24,870 nt of DNA, taken from positions 15,945 to 40,814 of the forward strand of contig NW_019091814.1 of the NCBI RefSeq assembly GCF_001949145.1, in the 5' to 3' direction. Below the pieces are notes generated by a model. It was given only the letters and a program-made list of their open reading frames with translations. It did not search any database and was not told the origin of the DNA. This document shows, piece by piece, positions 19,901 to 24,870 of this stretch (its first letter is position 1; every line of letters begins with the position of its first letter). Origin of the DNA: Acanthaster planci. Lineage: Eukaryota > Echinodermata > Asteroidea > Valvatida > Acanthasteridae. The position numbers and the translations under genes are program-made.

Positions 19901-20178
19901 AGTAACGTAAAGCGAATTTTTCGACCTTACAATTCCGGAAATGTTATCCCGGTATTTAGTTAAATTTGTTTTGGTTTTTTTTTTCTTCCTTGGCTAAACA
20001 GGTTGACGGTGAAAATGTCATCGCGGCCAACGGAAGGCAGTTGCCTAGCAACATCGTCCAAACGGAATCAGGCACCTGGAAAACGTTGTACGCCCTCATC
20101 GTGGGTTGGGGAGGTGTCTGGAATCCCCCCAAGGACGAATACATCGGCCACTTTATATTCGACGCTCAAACAATGTAA
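1810..20178 (+). CDS. Six-exon gene for a secreted, cysteine-containing beta-rich protein, family unknown
   Basis: Joining 1810-1902, 7296-7332, 13734-13975, 14748-14906, 18814-19086 and 20002-20178 gives 981 nt, or 326 residues plus TAA. All introns are GT-AG and phases match (0, 1, 0, 0, 0). Residues 1-20 form a signal peptide with probable cleavage after AAG, so the mature chain is about 306 residues. It has six cysteines (87, 131, 143, 233, 262, 267) and sequons at N59, N132 and N142. There is no transmembrane segment or GPI tail, so it should be extracellular. The C-terminal part is Trp/Gly-rich (about residues 294-311). Two halves, about 55-177 and 205-326, share a cysteine order of long then short spacing, suggesting a duplicated beta-sandwich. 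The exons are visibly more GC-rich than the introns. I recognise no named family and give no function. The gene model itself is strong. Confidence 0.87.
1903..2519 (+). other. 5' part of intron 1, nothing recognised
   Basis: Open frames near 2028-2303 have no splice context or recognisable protein character. I see no repeat or RNA gene. Confidence 0.5.
2520..4640. repeat. Degenerate AACATT/ACGTTT-word repeat region in intron 1
   Basis: This 2.1-kb AT-rich stretch is full of recurring words such as AACATTTT, AACGTTT, ATGTTATRG and TTTATGACATTT. Two segments align by eye: 2570-2625 and 2720-2765 share ATGGTCTTG, then AAAC, then TTTATGACATTT. AACRTTGGCGAAC recurs at about 2628 and 4370. CGTTTCTGTGCT recurs near 4538 and 4558. 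I interpret this as an old, decayed satellite-like or minisatellite array. No gene is seen. Confidence 0.4.
4641..6099. other. Intron 1 middle, noncoding with small repeats
   Basis: There is no convincing gene. TTGCGAAACAGTCARGTGCGC occurs near 5186 and again near 5590 in the same orientation, suggesting an old duplicated segment. AGACTTCGTG is tandemly doubled at 5234-5253. Three CCAAT/ATTGG words lie within 5290-5510. Overlapping frames on both strands at 5736-6017 have no recognisable protein. Confidence 0.4.
6100..6840 (-). pseudogene. Broken copy of a multicopy uncharacterised metazoan protein
   Basis: Reading the minus strand from 6840 down gives stretches that match, from memory, a protein family with many copies in fish and marine invertebrate genomes. 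In order I see: KHHEQMTSARMSVMEKVG; VLKEMGNTFQEE; an in-frame TGA at about 6704; DLLVLDTK; a frame change in a run of A; DPTLAKSV; a further frame change; KEEVLKDDCQLF; CQARECDLHEYFEH; SLSDSGRLQACQKSQL. After another frame change come DGSALINSLPPRTSKIF and NRVDIVFDVYKKSSLK, then TGA at 6135-6137. The family normally continues with a basic TREKRG-like stretch and a longer C-terminal region, absent here. It lies antisense in intron 1 of the secreted-protein gene. Several breaks show it is dead. Its function and carrier element are unknown to me. Confidence 0.7.
6841..6915. repeat. 3 x 25 bp tandem repeat
   Basis: Three head-to-tail 25-bp units at 6841-6865, 6866-6890 and 6891-6915, each beginning CAGCCTCCTATCCAGC. 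The first two are identical and the third differs by one base near its end. The array sits exactly at the 5' side of the minus-strand pseudogene, so replication slippage in the old coding or leader sequence is a likely origin. Confidence 0.95.
6916..7295 (+). other. 3' end of intron 1
   Basis: Noncoding. A pyrimidine-rich stretch (TTGTTTGTTTTGTTTTCAG) forms the acceptor of exon 2. No other feature is seen. Confidence 0.6.
7296..7332 (+). CDS. Exon 2: 37-nt small exon
   Basis: The acceptor is strong (TTGTTTTGTTTTCAG) and so is the donor (ACAG|gtaaggt). The exon enters in phase 0 and leaves in phase 1, which is what exon 3 requires. It encodes SKKYTEKSEPET plus the first base of A44, a short charged linker between the signal peptide and the folded part. 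Direct splicing from exon 1 to exon 3 would hit TAG after 18 codons, so this exon is needed for the full-length product. It is too short to be found as an ORF; splice sites and phase are the evidence. Confidence 0.85.
7333..8062 (+). other. 5' part of intron 2, nothing recognised
   Basis: AT-rich noncoding sequence with no repeat or coding signal that I can support. Confidence 0.5.
8063..8312. repeat. Two-copy tandem duplication, unit about 125 bp
   Basis: Copy 1 (8063-8186) and copy 2 (8187-8312) both begin AAAGCTARRCAATCATC and share a long near-identical core including TGGAACCAATGAGCGGCATG. Only a few substitutions and a short indel separate them, so the duplication is fairly recent. It lies about 320 bp outside the long inverted repeat. 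Confidence 0.93.
8634..9158 (+). repeat. Left arm of a giant inverted repeat (foldback)
   Basis: The reverse complement of this A-rich 525-bp arm aligns along its length with 9590-10220. Near-identical blocks include the inner edge CGCCCCCAACRATGGAACCA, the middle block TGTTGTTCGCCCGTAATTGT and the outer edge GGCCGCCC. The arms differ by substitutions and by an extra stretch of about 100 bases in the right arm. No open frame in it looks coding. It lies inside intron 2, so the pre-mRNA could fold into a hairpin of about 500 bp. Confidence 0.93.
9159..9589. other. Loop between the inverted-repeat arms
   Basis: A 431-bp unpaired spacer, AT-rich at the left and GC-rich near 9370-9500. Short frames on both strands here have no recognisable product. 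I see no transposase, tRNA or other RNA gene, so the element cannot move on its own products. Confidence 0.5.
9590..10220 (-). repeat. Right arm of the giant inverted repeat
   Basis: A T-rich 631-bp arm pairing with 8634-9158. It is longer because of insertions near 9640-9790. The outer end is TTGGCCCTTTTGGCCGCCC. An ORF beginning at 10159 looks like a signal peptide only because of the T-rich repeat; it reads through the outer end of the arm and is not a gene. Confidence 0.93.
10221..10842. other. Sequence between the right arm and a second copy of its terminus
   Basis: About 620 bp, noncoding, bounded on both sides by the same terminal motif of the inverted repeat (about 10184-10220 and 10843-10879). 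It may be an insertion or a rearranged part of the foldback element. No gene is seen. Confidence 0.35.
10843..10879 (-). repeat. Extra copy of the inverted-repeat terminus
   Basis: TTGTTAAAATTAATTTTGG, four bases, then TTTTGGCCGCCC repeats the outer end of the right arm in the same orientation. It continues CCCATA, which matches the left arm's outside flank better than the right arm's own flank. Confidence 0.75.
10880..13489. other. Remainder of intron 2, no confident feature
   Basis: No exon is required by the gene model. Around 11030-11105 there are A-rich and AAAT-type runs such as could end an old retroposon. A frame at 11198-11401 ends MDRDRIWWKVIVSG, faintly like the C-terminus of some non-LTR retrotransposon proteins, but too short to call. 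Opposite-strand frames at 11830-12659 have no recognisable protein. Confidence 0.4.
13490..13672 (+). repeat. G/T-rich, strand-skewed tract before exon 3
   Basis: About 180 bp of GGT, GGGT and TGATGG words with almost no C on the plus strand. It ends 60 bp before the exon 3 acceptor. It resembles decayed simple-sequence DNA. Many GG and GGG runs on the transcribed RNA sense could form G-quadruplexes. Confidence 0.6.
13734..13975 (+). CDS. Exon 3: first half of the first beta-rich domain
   Basis: The acceptor is TAATTGTTCACTTTTAG and the donor is AAG|gtaata. The exon completes A44 and encodes W45-K124. It contains a Pro/Ser-rich lead-in (PVSDSSAPPP), the sequon N59-V-S, C87 in a GQLCEQSKGFEVEV stretch, and the aromatic strand LYYYVVDDPNK at the end. 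Alternating hydrophobic residues suggest beta strands. It leaves in phase 0. Confidence 0.9.
13976..14490 (+). other. Intron 3, 5' part
   Basis: Noncoding. It contains a tandem pair of the 16-mer AATGACCCATTCTTAT at 14091-14106 and 14109-14124 (18-bp period). The 8-bp target duplication of the MITE starts at 14483. Confidence 0.6.
14491..14681. mobile_element. Non-autonomous hAT-type MITE, 191 bp
   Basis: The element begins CAGTGGCATAG and ends CTACGCCCCTG, so its termini are imperfect inverted repeats matching at 9 of 11 positions. It is flanked by a perfect 8-bp direct repeat TGTGTTAA at 14483-14490 and 14682-14689. An 8-bp duplication and CA-G ends are typical of the hAT superfamily. It has no transposase frame and depends on an enzyme elsewhere. 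It sits in intron 3, near exon 4. Confidence 0.85.
14748..14906 (+). CDS. Exon 4: rest of the first domain
   Basis: The acceptor is GCTTATACTTTACAG and the donor is AAG|gtaaga. There are 53 codons, phase 0 on both sides, encoding residues 125-177. It includes C131, C143 (within the sequon N142-C-T), the second sequon N132-N-S, and strand-like segments around GDIYIKGHAG and AVSFTLSVTM. The exon ends at the boundary between the two proposed protein halves. A hAT-type MITE ends 66 bases before this exon. Confidence 0.9.
15007..17676 (-). mobile_element. 5'-truncated, inactivated Tx1/L1-type LINE (ORF2 remnant)
   Basis: The minus strand encodes the reverse transcriptase part of ORF2 in several frames. 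From 5' to 3' the blocks are: a Lys-rich leader (17670-17386); NKNKSPGLDGLTVEFHQAFW (about 17100-17040); DLKNWRPISLLGVDYKILSK and IGEEQSCGVPSRNIHRNLL (about 16920-16790); GAPIQVSRGIRQGCPLP (about 16560-16508); and the catalytic box HADDT at about 16381-16394. Next come MKILGVVVGNLFGINKI (from 16211) and a C-terminal region with LCPPFRAEDETHKHLFVNC (15690-15610). The codon before HADDT is TAA. There are several frameshifts and a deletion between RQGCPLP and the catalytic box. The 3' end is an A/AAAT-rich tail, seen as TTTATTTATTTATTTTTTTT at about 15010. The endonuclease domain is absent. It lies antisense in intron 4. Confidence 0.9.
17679..17766 (-). repeat. Microsatellite tail of the CR1/L2-type LINE
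   Basis: Variants of TTGATTGA and TTGGTTGCTGGA repeat along about 88 bp on the plus strand. This forms the 3' tail of the minus-strand element. It abuts the truncated 5' end of the neighbouring Tx1/L1-type LINE. Confidence 0.85.
17679..18790 (-). mobile_element. 5'-truncated CR1/L2-type LINE, 3' portion
   Basis: The minus strand reads, with frame changes, the C-terminal end of a CR1/L2-clade reverse transcriptase: KLGMLNGIWNHVRQSSL, LFAGLVMPTLAYCCTVWGE, LNWVPFSERVRSKKPLLVF, NKLASMYMTNLF and KIWNNLHEQLRRYRLLRDI (about 18640 to 18140). Its 3' UTR ends near 17767 with TACCCTGGGTAAATAAATGG, then an ATCA-type microsatellite tail. Both are typical of this clade's 3' ends. The reverse transcriptase catalytic core is missing. 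The 5' limit is uncertain, about 18700-18790. It is antisense in intron 4. Confidence 0.85.
18814..19086 (+). CDS. Exon 5: start of the second beta-rich domain
   Basis: The acceptor is TTTTGAATGCAAATAG, with a weaker pyrimidine tract than the other exons. The donor is the consensus GTG|gtaagt. There are 91 codons, phase 0 on both sides, encoding residues 178-268. It includes C233 (AFTFCPTPQTGTRYEV), C262 and C267 (YICDKLPCV). The exon is strikingly GC-rich compared with the AT-rich intron around it. The acceptor lies close to the 5' edge of a CR1/L2-type LINE fragment on the other strand. Confidence 0.9.
19087..20001 (+). other. Intron 5, nothing recognised
   Basis: A 915-bp GT-AG intron with a G-run near 19701-19711 and a T-rich tract before the exon 6 acceptor. 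No repeat family or coding signal is seen. Confidence 0.6.
20002..20178 (+). CDS. Exon 6: C-terminus and stop
   Basis: The acceptor follows a long pyrimidine tract (TTCCTTGGCTAAACAG). There are 58 codons plus TAA, encoding residues 269-326. It carries a Trp/Gly-rich stretch (SGTWKTLYALIVGWGG, then VWNPPKDEY) and ends FIFDAQTM. There is no hydrophobic tail or dibasic site at the end. The 3' UTR follows directly. Confidence 0.9.
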   Translation, partial: VDGENVIAANGRQLPSNIVQTESGTWKTLYALIVGWGGVWNPPKDEYIGHFIFDAQTM

Positions 20179-20358
20179 TGCAGCGCCCTCACTTAGACAC
20201 CGCACCTCTTGTATGACTTTTTAAGGTGCAGGTCGTTACTTGCTTGTCGTTTTTGAATTATGTTCGTTTGAGGCAACAAAAGCGCCCAAACTGTACTGAC
20301 TGTCCAACAACCAATTAATAATCTAAGTTATGGTACCGTGAATACCGTAGTTTCCGGA

Positions 20359-20364
20359 AATAAA
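20359..20364 (+). terminator. Poly(A) signal of the six-exon gene
   Basis: A canonical AATAAA lies 181 nt after the stop codon and is the first such hexamer downstream. It implies a 3' UTR of about 200 nt ending near 20380-20395. Cleavage itself cannot be seen from sequence. Confidence 0.7.
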
Positions 20365-20793
20365 TCTCGAACTTTGATTTCAAATTAAAGTTGCTTATAG
20401 TCTCTTGAATTGCACCCGATTTAAGTGTCTATGTCGTGCACTGAAACAATTAGGCAACACATGGAGTCTGAAAGTCCATGATTACTCGATACGGAGAACT
20501 TTTCCTTCACTCCCCTTGCATCAGATTTTATTTTGATCAAGAATTCATGGTTGAAATATCTTAATGCCTTTTTAAAAACACCGTGTTTACTCTATGCCCT
20601 CAACTGCGTCGAAATGACGACACCAAAAACGTCAAGCACCATGAAGCGAGAAAATACATGTGGACCAAGAAACTCCCGTGACCGATCATTACAATTTGTT
20701 TGCTGTTTGATGTAGGGTTTTAGTTTTTTTTTTTTATAGATTATGAATTTAAATGTTGCTTTTGCTGTTGTAGATTTAGTTATGAAATATTTG

Positions 20794-21059
20794 CGAGGTA
20801 AAGACGTGTAGGCATGACGTCACACGAACATCTGGTCACAAGACAAAATATGCAATGTACCTTTCAATCATCGATTTTGGCAGTTCCTTGAAATTGTGAA
20901 GCCATGTTATATTGTCAAACATACGATGGGGTCTTTACAGTACGAATACTGAAAAGATTTGAAATTTGGACGTGTAATATCAAATCCGAGTCGACTCCAA
21001 TATGCATGGGAAACCGCCTTTGTAGCTTGTCATACAAAAAGCTATCCGTCTTTACCTCG
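20794..21059. repeat. 13-bp perfect inverted repeat around 240 bp
   Basis: CGAGGTAAAGACG at 20794-20806 is exactly reversed as CGTCTTTACCTCG at 21047-21059. This could mark the ends of a small terminal-inverted-repeat element, but I see no target duplication and the similarity does not extend well inward. Confidence 0.4.
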
Positions 21060-21125
21060 TACCATTTTGTTTTTATTATATAGTGATTACTTTTGTTAGT
21101 TTATACAGTTACTCAGAACAGTAAC
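21028..21125 (+). repeat. Diverged direct repeat, copy A
   Basis: This copy includes the words CATACA, TTTACCTCGTACCATTTTGT, ATTACTT, CAGTTA and AGTTACTCAGAACA in the same order as copy B. It is an old duplication, alignable by eye only with gaps. Confidence 0.55.
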
Positions 21126-21989
21126 AGTAGTTTCATTCCATCTATCGTACTTTAACAGGAATTGGTCTAAGCACGTTATACTAGTATTGTTTATCGAAGT
21201 TCGTTTTACATTTCACGGAACAAACGGTTTTTAGTTCTGAAGAAATGTGGTCTTCGTATTAATAAACTTTCCAAACTGTAACTTTTCAAACGTACCGTTT
21301 ATGGTTTTAAAATGGCAGATCTCTAGAACAGATATCAACATGCTTTTCCAACACTTGTACATTGGCACTGGACTTCATTCTTTATTCAAAATTACGCTTG
21401 ATGTTTATGTTTATCGTCTTGCAATCTTTTTACTGAAACGATGCCATTGCTTTGACAATTTGTTATTAAATTATATTGCCCCCATGCAATATCATGTATT
21501 GGAGTCCACAAGCCACACCTGCATATTTCAATCACTCTAGGATGAGACAATATCTCGGACAAGACATTTTGTTCCGTGATTGGTAATTGAACTTCTTTAT
21601 CGTTTCGGCAGAAGTAGTATTGTTTATTTGATGGATAGCTAACATTCGATTCCAACTCAACCGCTTGATTTTGCAATGGATGTTTAATTAATTCAGCACT
21701 TTCTTAGATTCGCGAAGTAAAAACATACACAGACGTAGCTTCACACTAAAACCATCAGCGCATTTTTGGCAACGATTTTTACTTGCTCCAACTGAATTGT
21801 TGAACAACGTTGTGCATAGGTCTTTAAGTATTGTGTGTAAGTCTGATAACACAATACGACTGAATATATAAAAAAAAAAACATAAAAACAAAACAAAACC
21901 TACAAACAATCCTAACTAGGCCCCCATATTTGGATTAAATAACAACGACTTTCGAAGAGCACAAACACGTGCAAAGTCGTCTTGGCAAC

Positions 21990-22107
21990 TCGACATACAC
22001 ACTGCGTTCTGTTTTTACCTCGTGCCGTTTTGTTCTCATTTAAATTACTTGTGTACGTTTGCAGTTAATTAATAATAGAACAATGGTAGTTACTCAGACC
22101 AATGTTA
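21990..22107 (+). repeat. Diverged direct repeat, copy B
   Basis: The counterpart of copy A about 970 bp downstream, with TTTACCTCGTGCCGTTTTGT, AATTACTT, CAGTTA and AGTTACTCAGACCA in order. It ends about 180 bp before the candidate signal-peptide ORF. Confidence 0.55.
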
Positions 22108-22285
22108 AGCATATTTACAGAGTTACTATAACTTAAAGTAGTGGAGTTTCTATAATGACTTAGGAACTAAAATCTGCAATAGGCTCATGTCTATAGATAG
22201 CAAGTTGCCTTATCTATGCTGTTATTGCCGGCATAGAATACCGAAAAGTGGCGTCACTTTAAATCAGGCAGCGCAGTGCATACGA

Positions 22286-22456
22286 ATGGAGTACGCACGC
22301 GTGTTGTTTCACGTACTGGTTCTTGCGATCATGTCTCTTTGTGTGACGTATTCACTTCAATTGTCTTCCCTCAACTCCAATAAATGGACCATTTCAAAAA
22401 GACAAGTAGCTTTTGTTAAGGTATCAAAGATGACTACTATAAGCTCCTTTCTTTAA
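22286..22456 (+). CDS. Candidate small secreted protein or signal-peptide first exon
   Basis: From an ATG at 22286 the frame gives 56 residues beginning MEYARVLFHVLVLAIMSLCV. This is a short positive start and a long hydrophobic stretch typical of a signal peptide, then SLQLSSLNSNKW and TISKRQVAFVKVSK. KR followed by Q is the pattern of a prohormone cleavage with an N-terminal pyroglutamate. A possible donor, AAG|gtatca, after QVAFVK would make this a first exon, but the site is weak and I could not find a convincing next exon in the window. Open frame also extends upstream to 22187. No family is recognised, and it may be chance. Confidence 0.25.
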   Translation: MEYARVLFHVLVLAIMSLCVTYSLQLSSLNSNKWTISKRQVAFVKVSKMTTISSFL

Positions 22457-23510
22457 TTTTTATGCGAGTAGGCCTAAAAGTTCGGTGTAGCGTGGGTTAG
22501 TGATTTTTAATAAACTTAAACTTTTTCATAAGCATATTTCCTTTGTTTTGTGGCTGGTTCTGTGCTGGGTTATTCTGGTAATGGCTTTTGATGTCCTTTT
22601 CTCGGTTTTGTTTATCTTGTGGAGCTATAGGCCTACGTCCTCTTGAACTTTGTCCATGCATCTTAAGGATACCGCTCAAATTGTGGGTCACGCACCCCTT
22701 CTTTTAAATGCTGTTAATGTGTTTATGTCATTTGGTGACCCGATTAAATGTGCAGGTTTTTGGAGAACAAACTCAAATTATCTGAAATAGCATGGGCTAA
22801 TTCAAAGTAGCTTCCTTTTTTCAACACAATTCTTGAAAATCCTGTGCTGTGACCATTTAAACCTTATTTTCATTTTTGTGGTTCAATTTTATTGGGATAC
22901 TTTAGTGTCTTTTTTCATTTTCATGCCAAGGCTAAAGTTGAACACGAATGAGCATTGAACATAGTAGGGCAGTGGTACAGCTTTATTTTTGCCCCAAAAT
23001 TAACAAAAATATTTTTAGTGTTGTAAATTGTGTCTACGTTTGTTATCACTAATCATTTCAGTTCATGACATCAAGCCAGTTAGAAAATATTTTCTCACTA
23101 GAATTTCAAGGAGCTGATTTTGCGAGCACGATTTGATCAAAATACATGTTCCCGCAAAGAACAGTTTCCTCATTTGCAAGAGACAGCAAGAAAACCACAA
23201 TGCTTAATTATTTAAAAGCGTTCCTTCCATGAGATTTACCAAAAAAAAAAAAAAATCACATTCAGAAAGAACAAAACGTTGCTGTGACAAGAAATGTTTA
23301 CGGGTTACAGTTCACTTCTTGTCCTTTTAAAAAGTGCCCCCAATTTAACATTTTTTGGCGGATCACCAAGATAAAACTAAATCTATGACAATAAAGGTTT
23401 TCCTTTAGTTGGACATCTCGGCTTACCTTTTGTTAAACACGTCGACGCTAATGCCACCATAAAAGGACGTGGGTCGAGTTGACAGAGCTTTTGACTTTTG
23501 GGGGGGGGGA
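22457..23510. other. Noncoding, nothing recognised
   Basis: AT-rich sequence. The frame on the minus strand near 22497-22691 is Gln/Lys/Asn-rich and has no supporting signal. A run of A lies at about 23240-23254 and a run of G at about 23501-23509. Confidence 0.5.
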
Positions 23511-23561
23511 CGATAACATTTTACGGCATTTTTTTTTGATCGATAACATTTTACGGCATTT
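23511..23561. repeat. Short direct repeat, 21 bp x 2
   Basis: CGATAACATTTTACGGCATT occurs at 23511 and again at 23541, with a T-run and GAT between them. It looks like local slippage. Confidence 0.9.
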
Positions 23562-24870
23562 CACACACTCACACCACTTTCCACCTGATACATACATCTC
23601 GTGCTTGAAAGCTGGAGACAAGGGATTTCAGGAGGAATTCCAGCTGCAGGGTGCCATCAAAAGTGACTGTCGGCATATGATGGTGAGCAAGATGCTAGGC
23701 CTGTGAAGAGGCACAACATTACCAGCTTCTGATAGCTGCACCTTTAACAGCCTCTACTGTGTGACGCATACTGTAAATCAAAATATAGTCTCTTAACTTT
23801 TTAACTGTAGCATAATAGCCTATAACGTGGGAAAAGTCTGCTCTGTGGTACAATTTATTTGGAAACATCTAAACTTTGTGACAGGTGAAAGAAAAATAAA
23901 CGTTTACATAATTATACCAATGTATTCCACTACTCAGTTATACGCATGTACTACTCTAAAATACTCAGTGTATTTGTAAGTCAGTGGTGCTTGGTACCTA
24001 TATATGACATGTCTTACGGTTACGTGTATTATATTTTCCCTGCCAATTTCGGCAAATGCGCGGTCTAATTTGTAAAATAATATTTCAATTTAGCGTAGAT
24101 TTTGAAAACAACTTAAAACCTGGTTTCGTTTTCCTTTTGTATCCTTCAAATAAATGAACGTGCATTATGTTTCATTAAAGAGGTTACATATACTTGACTT
24201 GGATTTCGGATGACGTCTTCCTTGCCAATTACACCAACTGTGCATTCTTATTAGGTGGAAATCTGTCTTTTACCGTGACCCTTGGAAGGGAGTATTCATT
24301 TATATTTGCTATAATTTAAAACTGCAAAATATACGTTCAATTTGATTAAAATATATATACAATGTTACACAAATCACGACACCACTTTAATAAAATATGT
24401 CATGTTACTCATTTACAGCGTGTTTGTTATCAAACTGAAAAAAATAAAGCCTGTATGATTGAAACGCAGCACAAGAAAGAAGGTTTCCTCAGCGCAGGTG
24501 TTTTTAGGTTTCCTGCAAGGATTGGTAGTTTCCAATGGCAGCATGATTGGTTTATTTCAATAATGAATATAGAAACATTTAACCAATCAACTAAACGCTT
24601 TTAAGAATGTAACTTCTGTTGGCACACAAACGAATTCTAATTCTTGACCAGGCATTCCTGAAATAACACACAGGCAAAATCGCCAGCATATTTTGCAAAA
24701 TAGCATGAGTTCAAATTAAGATGAATACAGGATTGCAGAGGTGCATTCCATTTCCCGCAAAAATGAATATCAATATACTAAACCAGCGCAAATCAGGAAA
24801 TTGGAAGCTGATTCTATACGACTGAATGCATTCTCGATAAAACAGGTTTGATATTTCTTAAATAGAAACA
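23562..24870. other. Window end, no confident gene
   Basis: A frame ending at 23706 and two frames around 24180-24310 look mildly protein-like (for example GGNLSFTVTLGREYSF near 24255), but none has a good pair of splice sites. I do not call them. Confidence 0.4.

Larger units (their letters stand above)
20365..22285. other. 3' flank of the gene, no confident gene
   Basis: AT-rich. Frames on opposite strands at 21247-21676 overlap each other and lack splice context or known motifs. The notable structures are the inverted and direct repeats listed separately. Confidence 0.45.

Noticed and set aside
21247-21676. ORFs of about 95 residues on both strands
   Set aside because: They overlap each other, are AT-rich, start at non-ATG or arbitrary codons and have no convincing splice sites or known motifs.
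23580-23706. Possible internal exon ending ATGATG|gtgagc
   Set aside because: The donor is acceptable, but the only acceptor (GGGATTTCAG) lacks a pyrimidine tract and no partner exon was found.
24180-24310. Protein-like frame around GGNLSFTVTLGREYSF
   Set aside because: The acceptor that could precede it would place a different frame in use, and no donor follows; chance is more likely.
1-24870. CRISPR array, prokaryotic operon, rRNA or tRNA genes
   Set aside because: I saw no regularly spaced repeats, no bacterial gene arrangement, and no tRNA B-box or cloverleaf that I could support on either strand.

Overview
The window looks like nuclear DNA of an animal, most likely a marine invertebrate. 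It is AT-rich and gene-poor. The one clear gene is broken by GT-AG introns and encodes a secreted protein. The rest is dominated by metazoan transposon debris: Tx1/L1-type and CR1/L2-type LINEs, a hAT-type MITE and a very long inverted repeat. There is no prokaryotic operon structure. I cannot name the phylum from sequence alone. The LINE types and the repeated protein family on the minus strand occur in deuterostomes and other marine invertebrates, so this is only a weak hint.

The main result is a six-exon plus-strand gene at 1810-20178. Its exons are 1810-1902, 7296-7332, 13734-13975, 14748-14906, 18814-19086 and 20002-20178. Every junction is GT-AG, the phases agree throughout, and the 981-nt CDS encodes 326 residues. 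The product has a signal peptide, six cysteines after it, N-glycosylation sequons and a beta-rich body that appears to be two diverged halves. I do not recognise the family. A 37-nt exon is needed to keep the frame. A poly(A) signal lies 181 nt past the stop codon.

The introns hold nearly all the repeats. Intron 1 (5.4 kb) has a degenerate AACATT/ACGTTT-word region at 2.5-4.6 kb. It also holds a broken minus-strand copy of a multicopy uncharacterised metazoan protein at 6.1-6.84 kb, with a 3 x 25 bp tandem repeat at that copy's 5' side. Intron 2 (6.4 kb) has a 125-bp tandem duplication, then a foldback of two arms over 500 bp long around a 430-bp loop, then a G/T-rich tract next to exon 3. 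Intron 3 (0.8 kb) carries a 191-bp MITE with a perfect 8-bp target duplication. Intron 4 (3.9 kb) is mostly two abutting 5'-truncated minus-strand LINEs. Intron 5 has no recognisable feature.

Downstream of the gene (20.4-24.87 kb) I see no confident gene. There is a diverged 100-bp direct repeat, a 13-bp inverted repeat and one short ORF starting with a signal peptide (22286-22456). That ORF could be the first exon of another secreted protein or peptide precursor. The first 1.7 kb is noncoding apart from a CTCF-like motif and a TATA box placed unusually close to the start codon.
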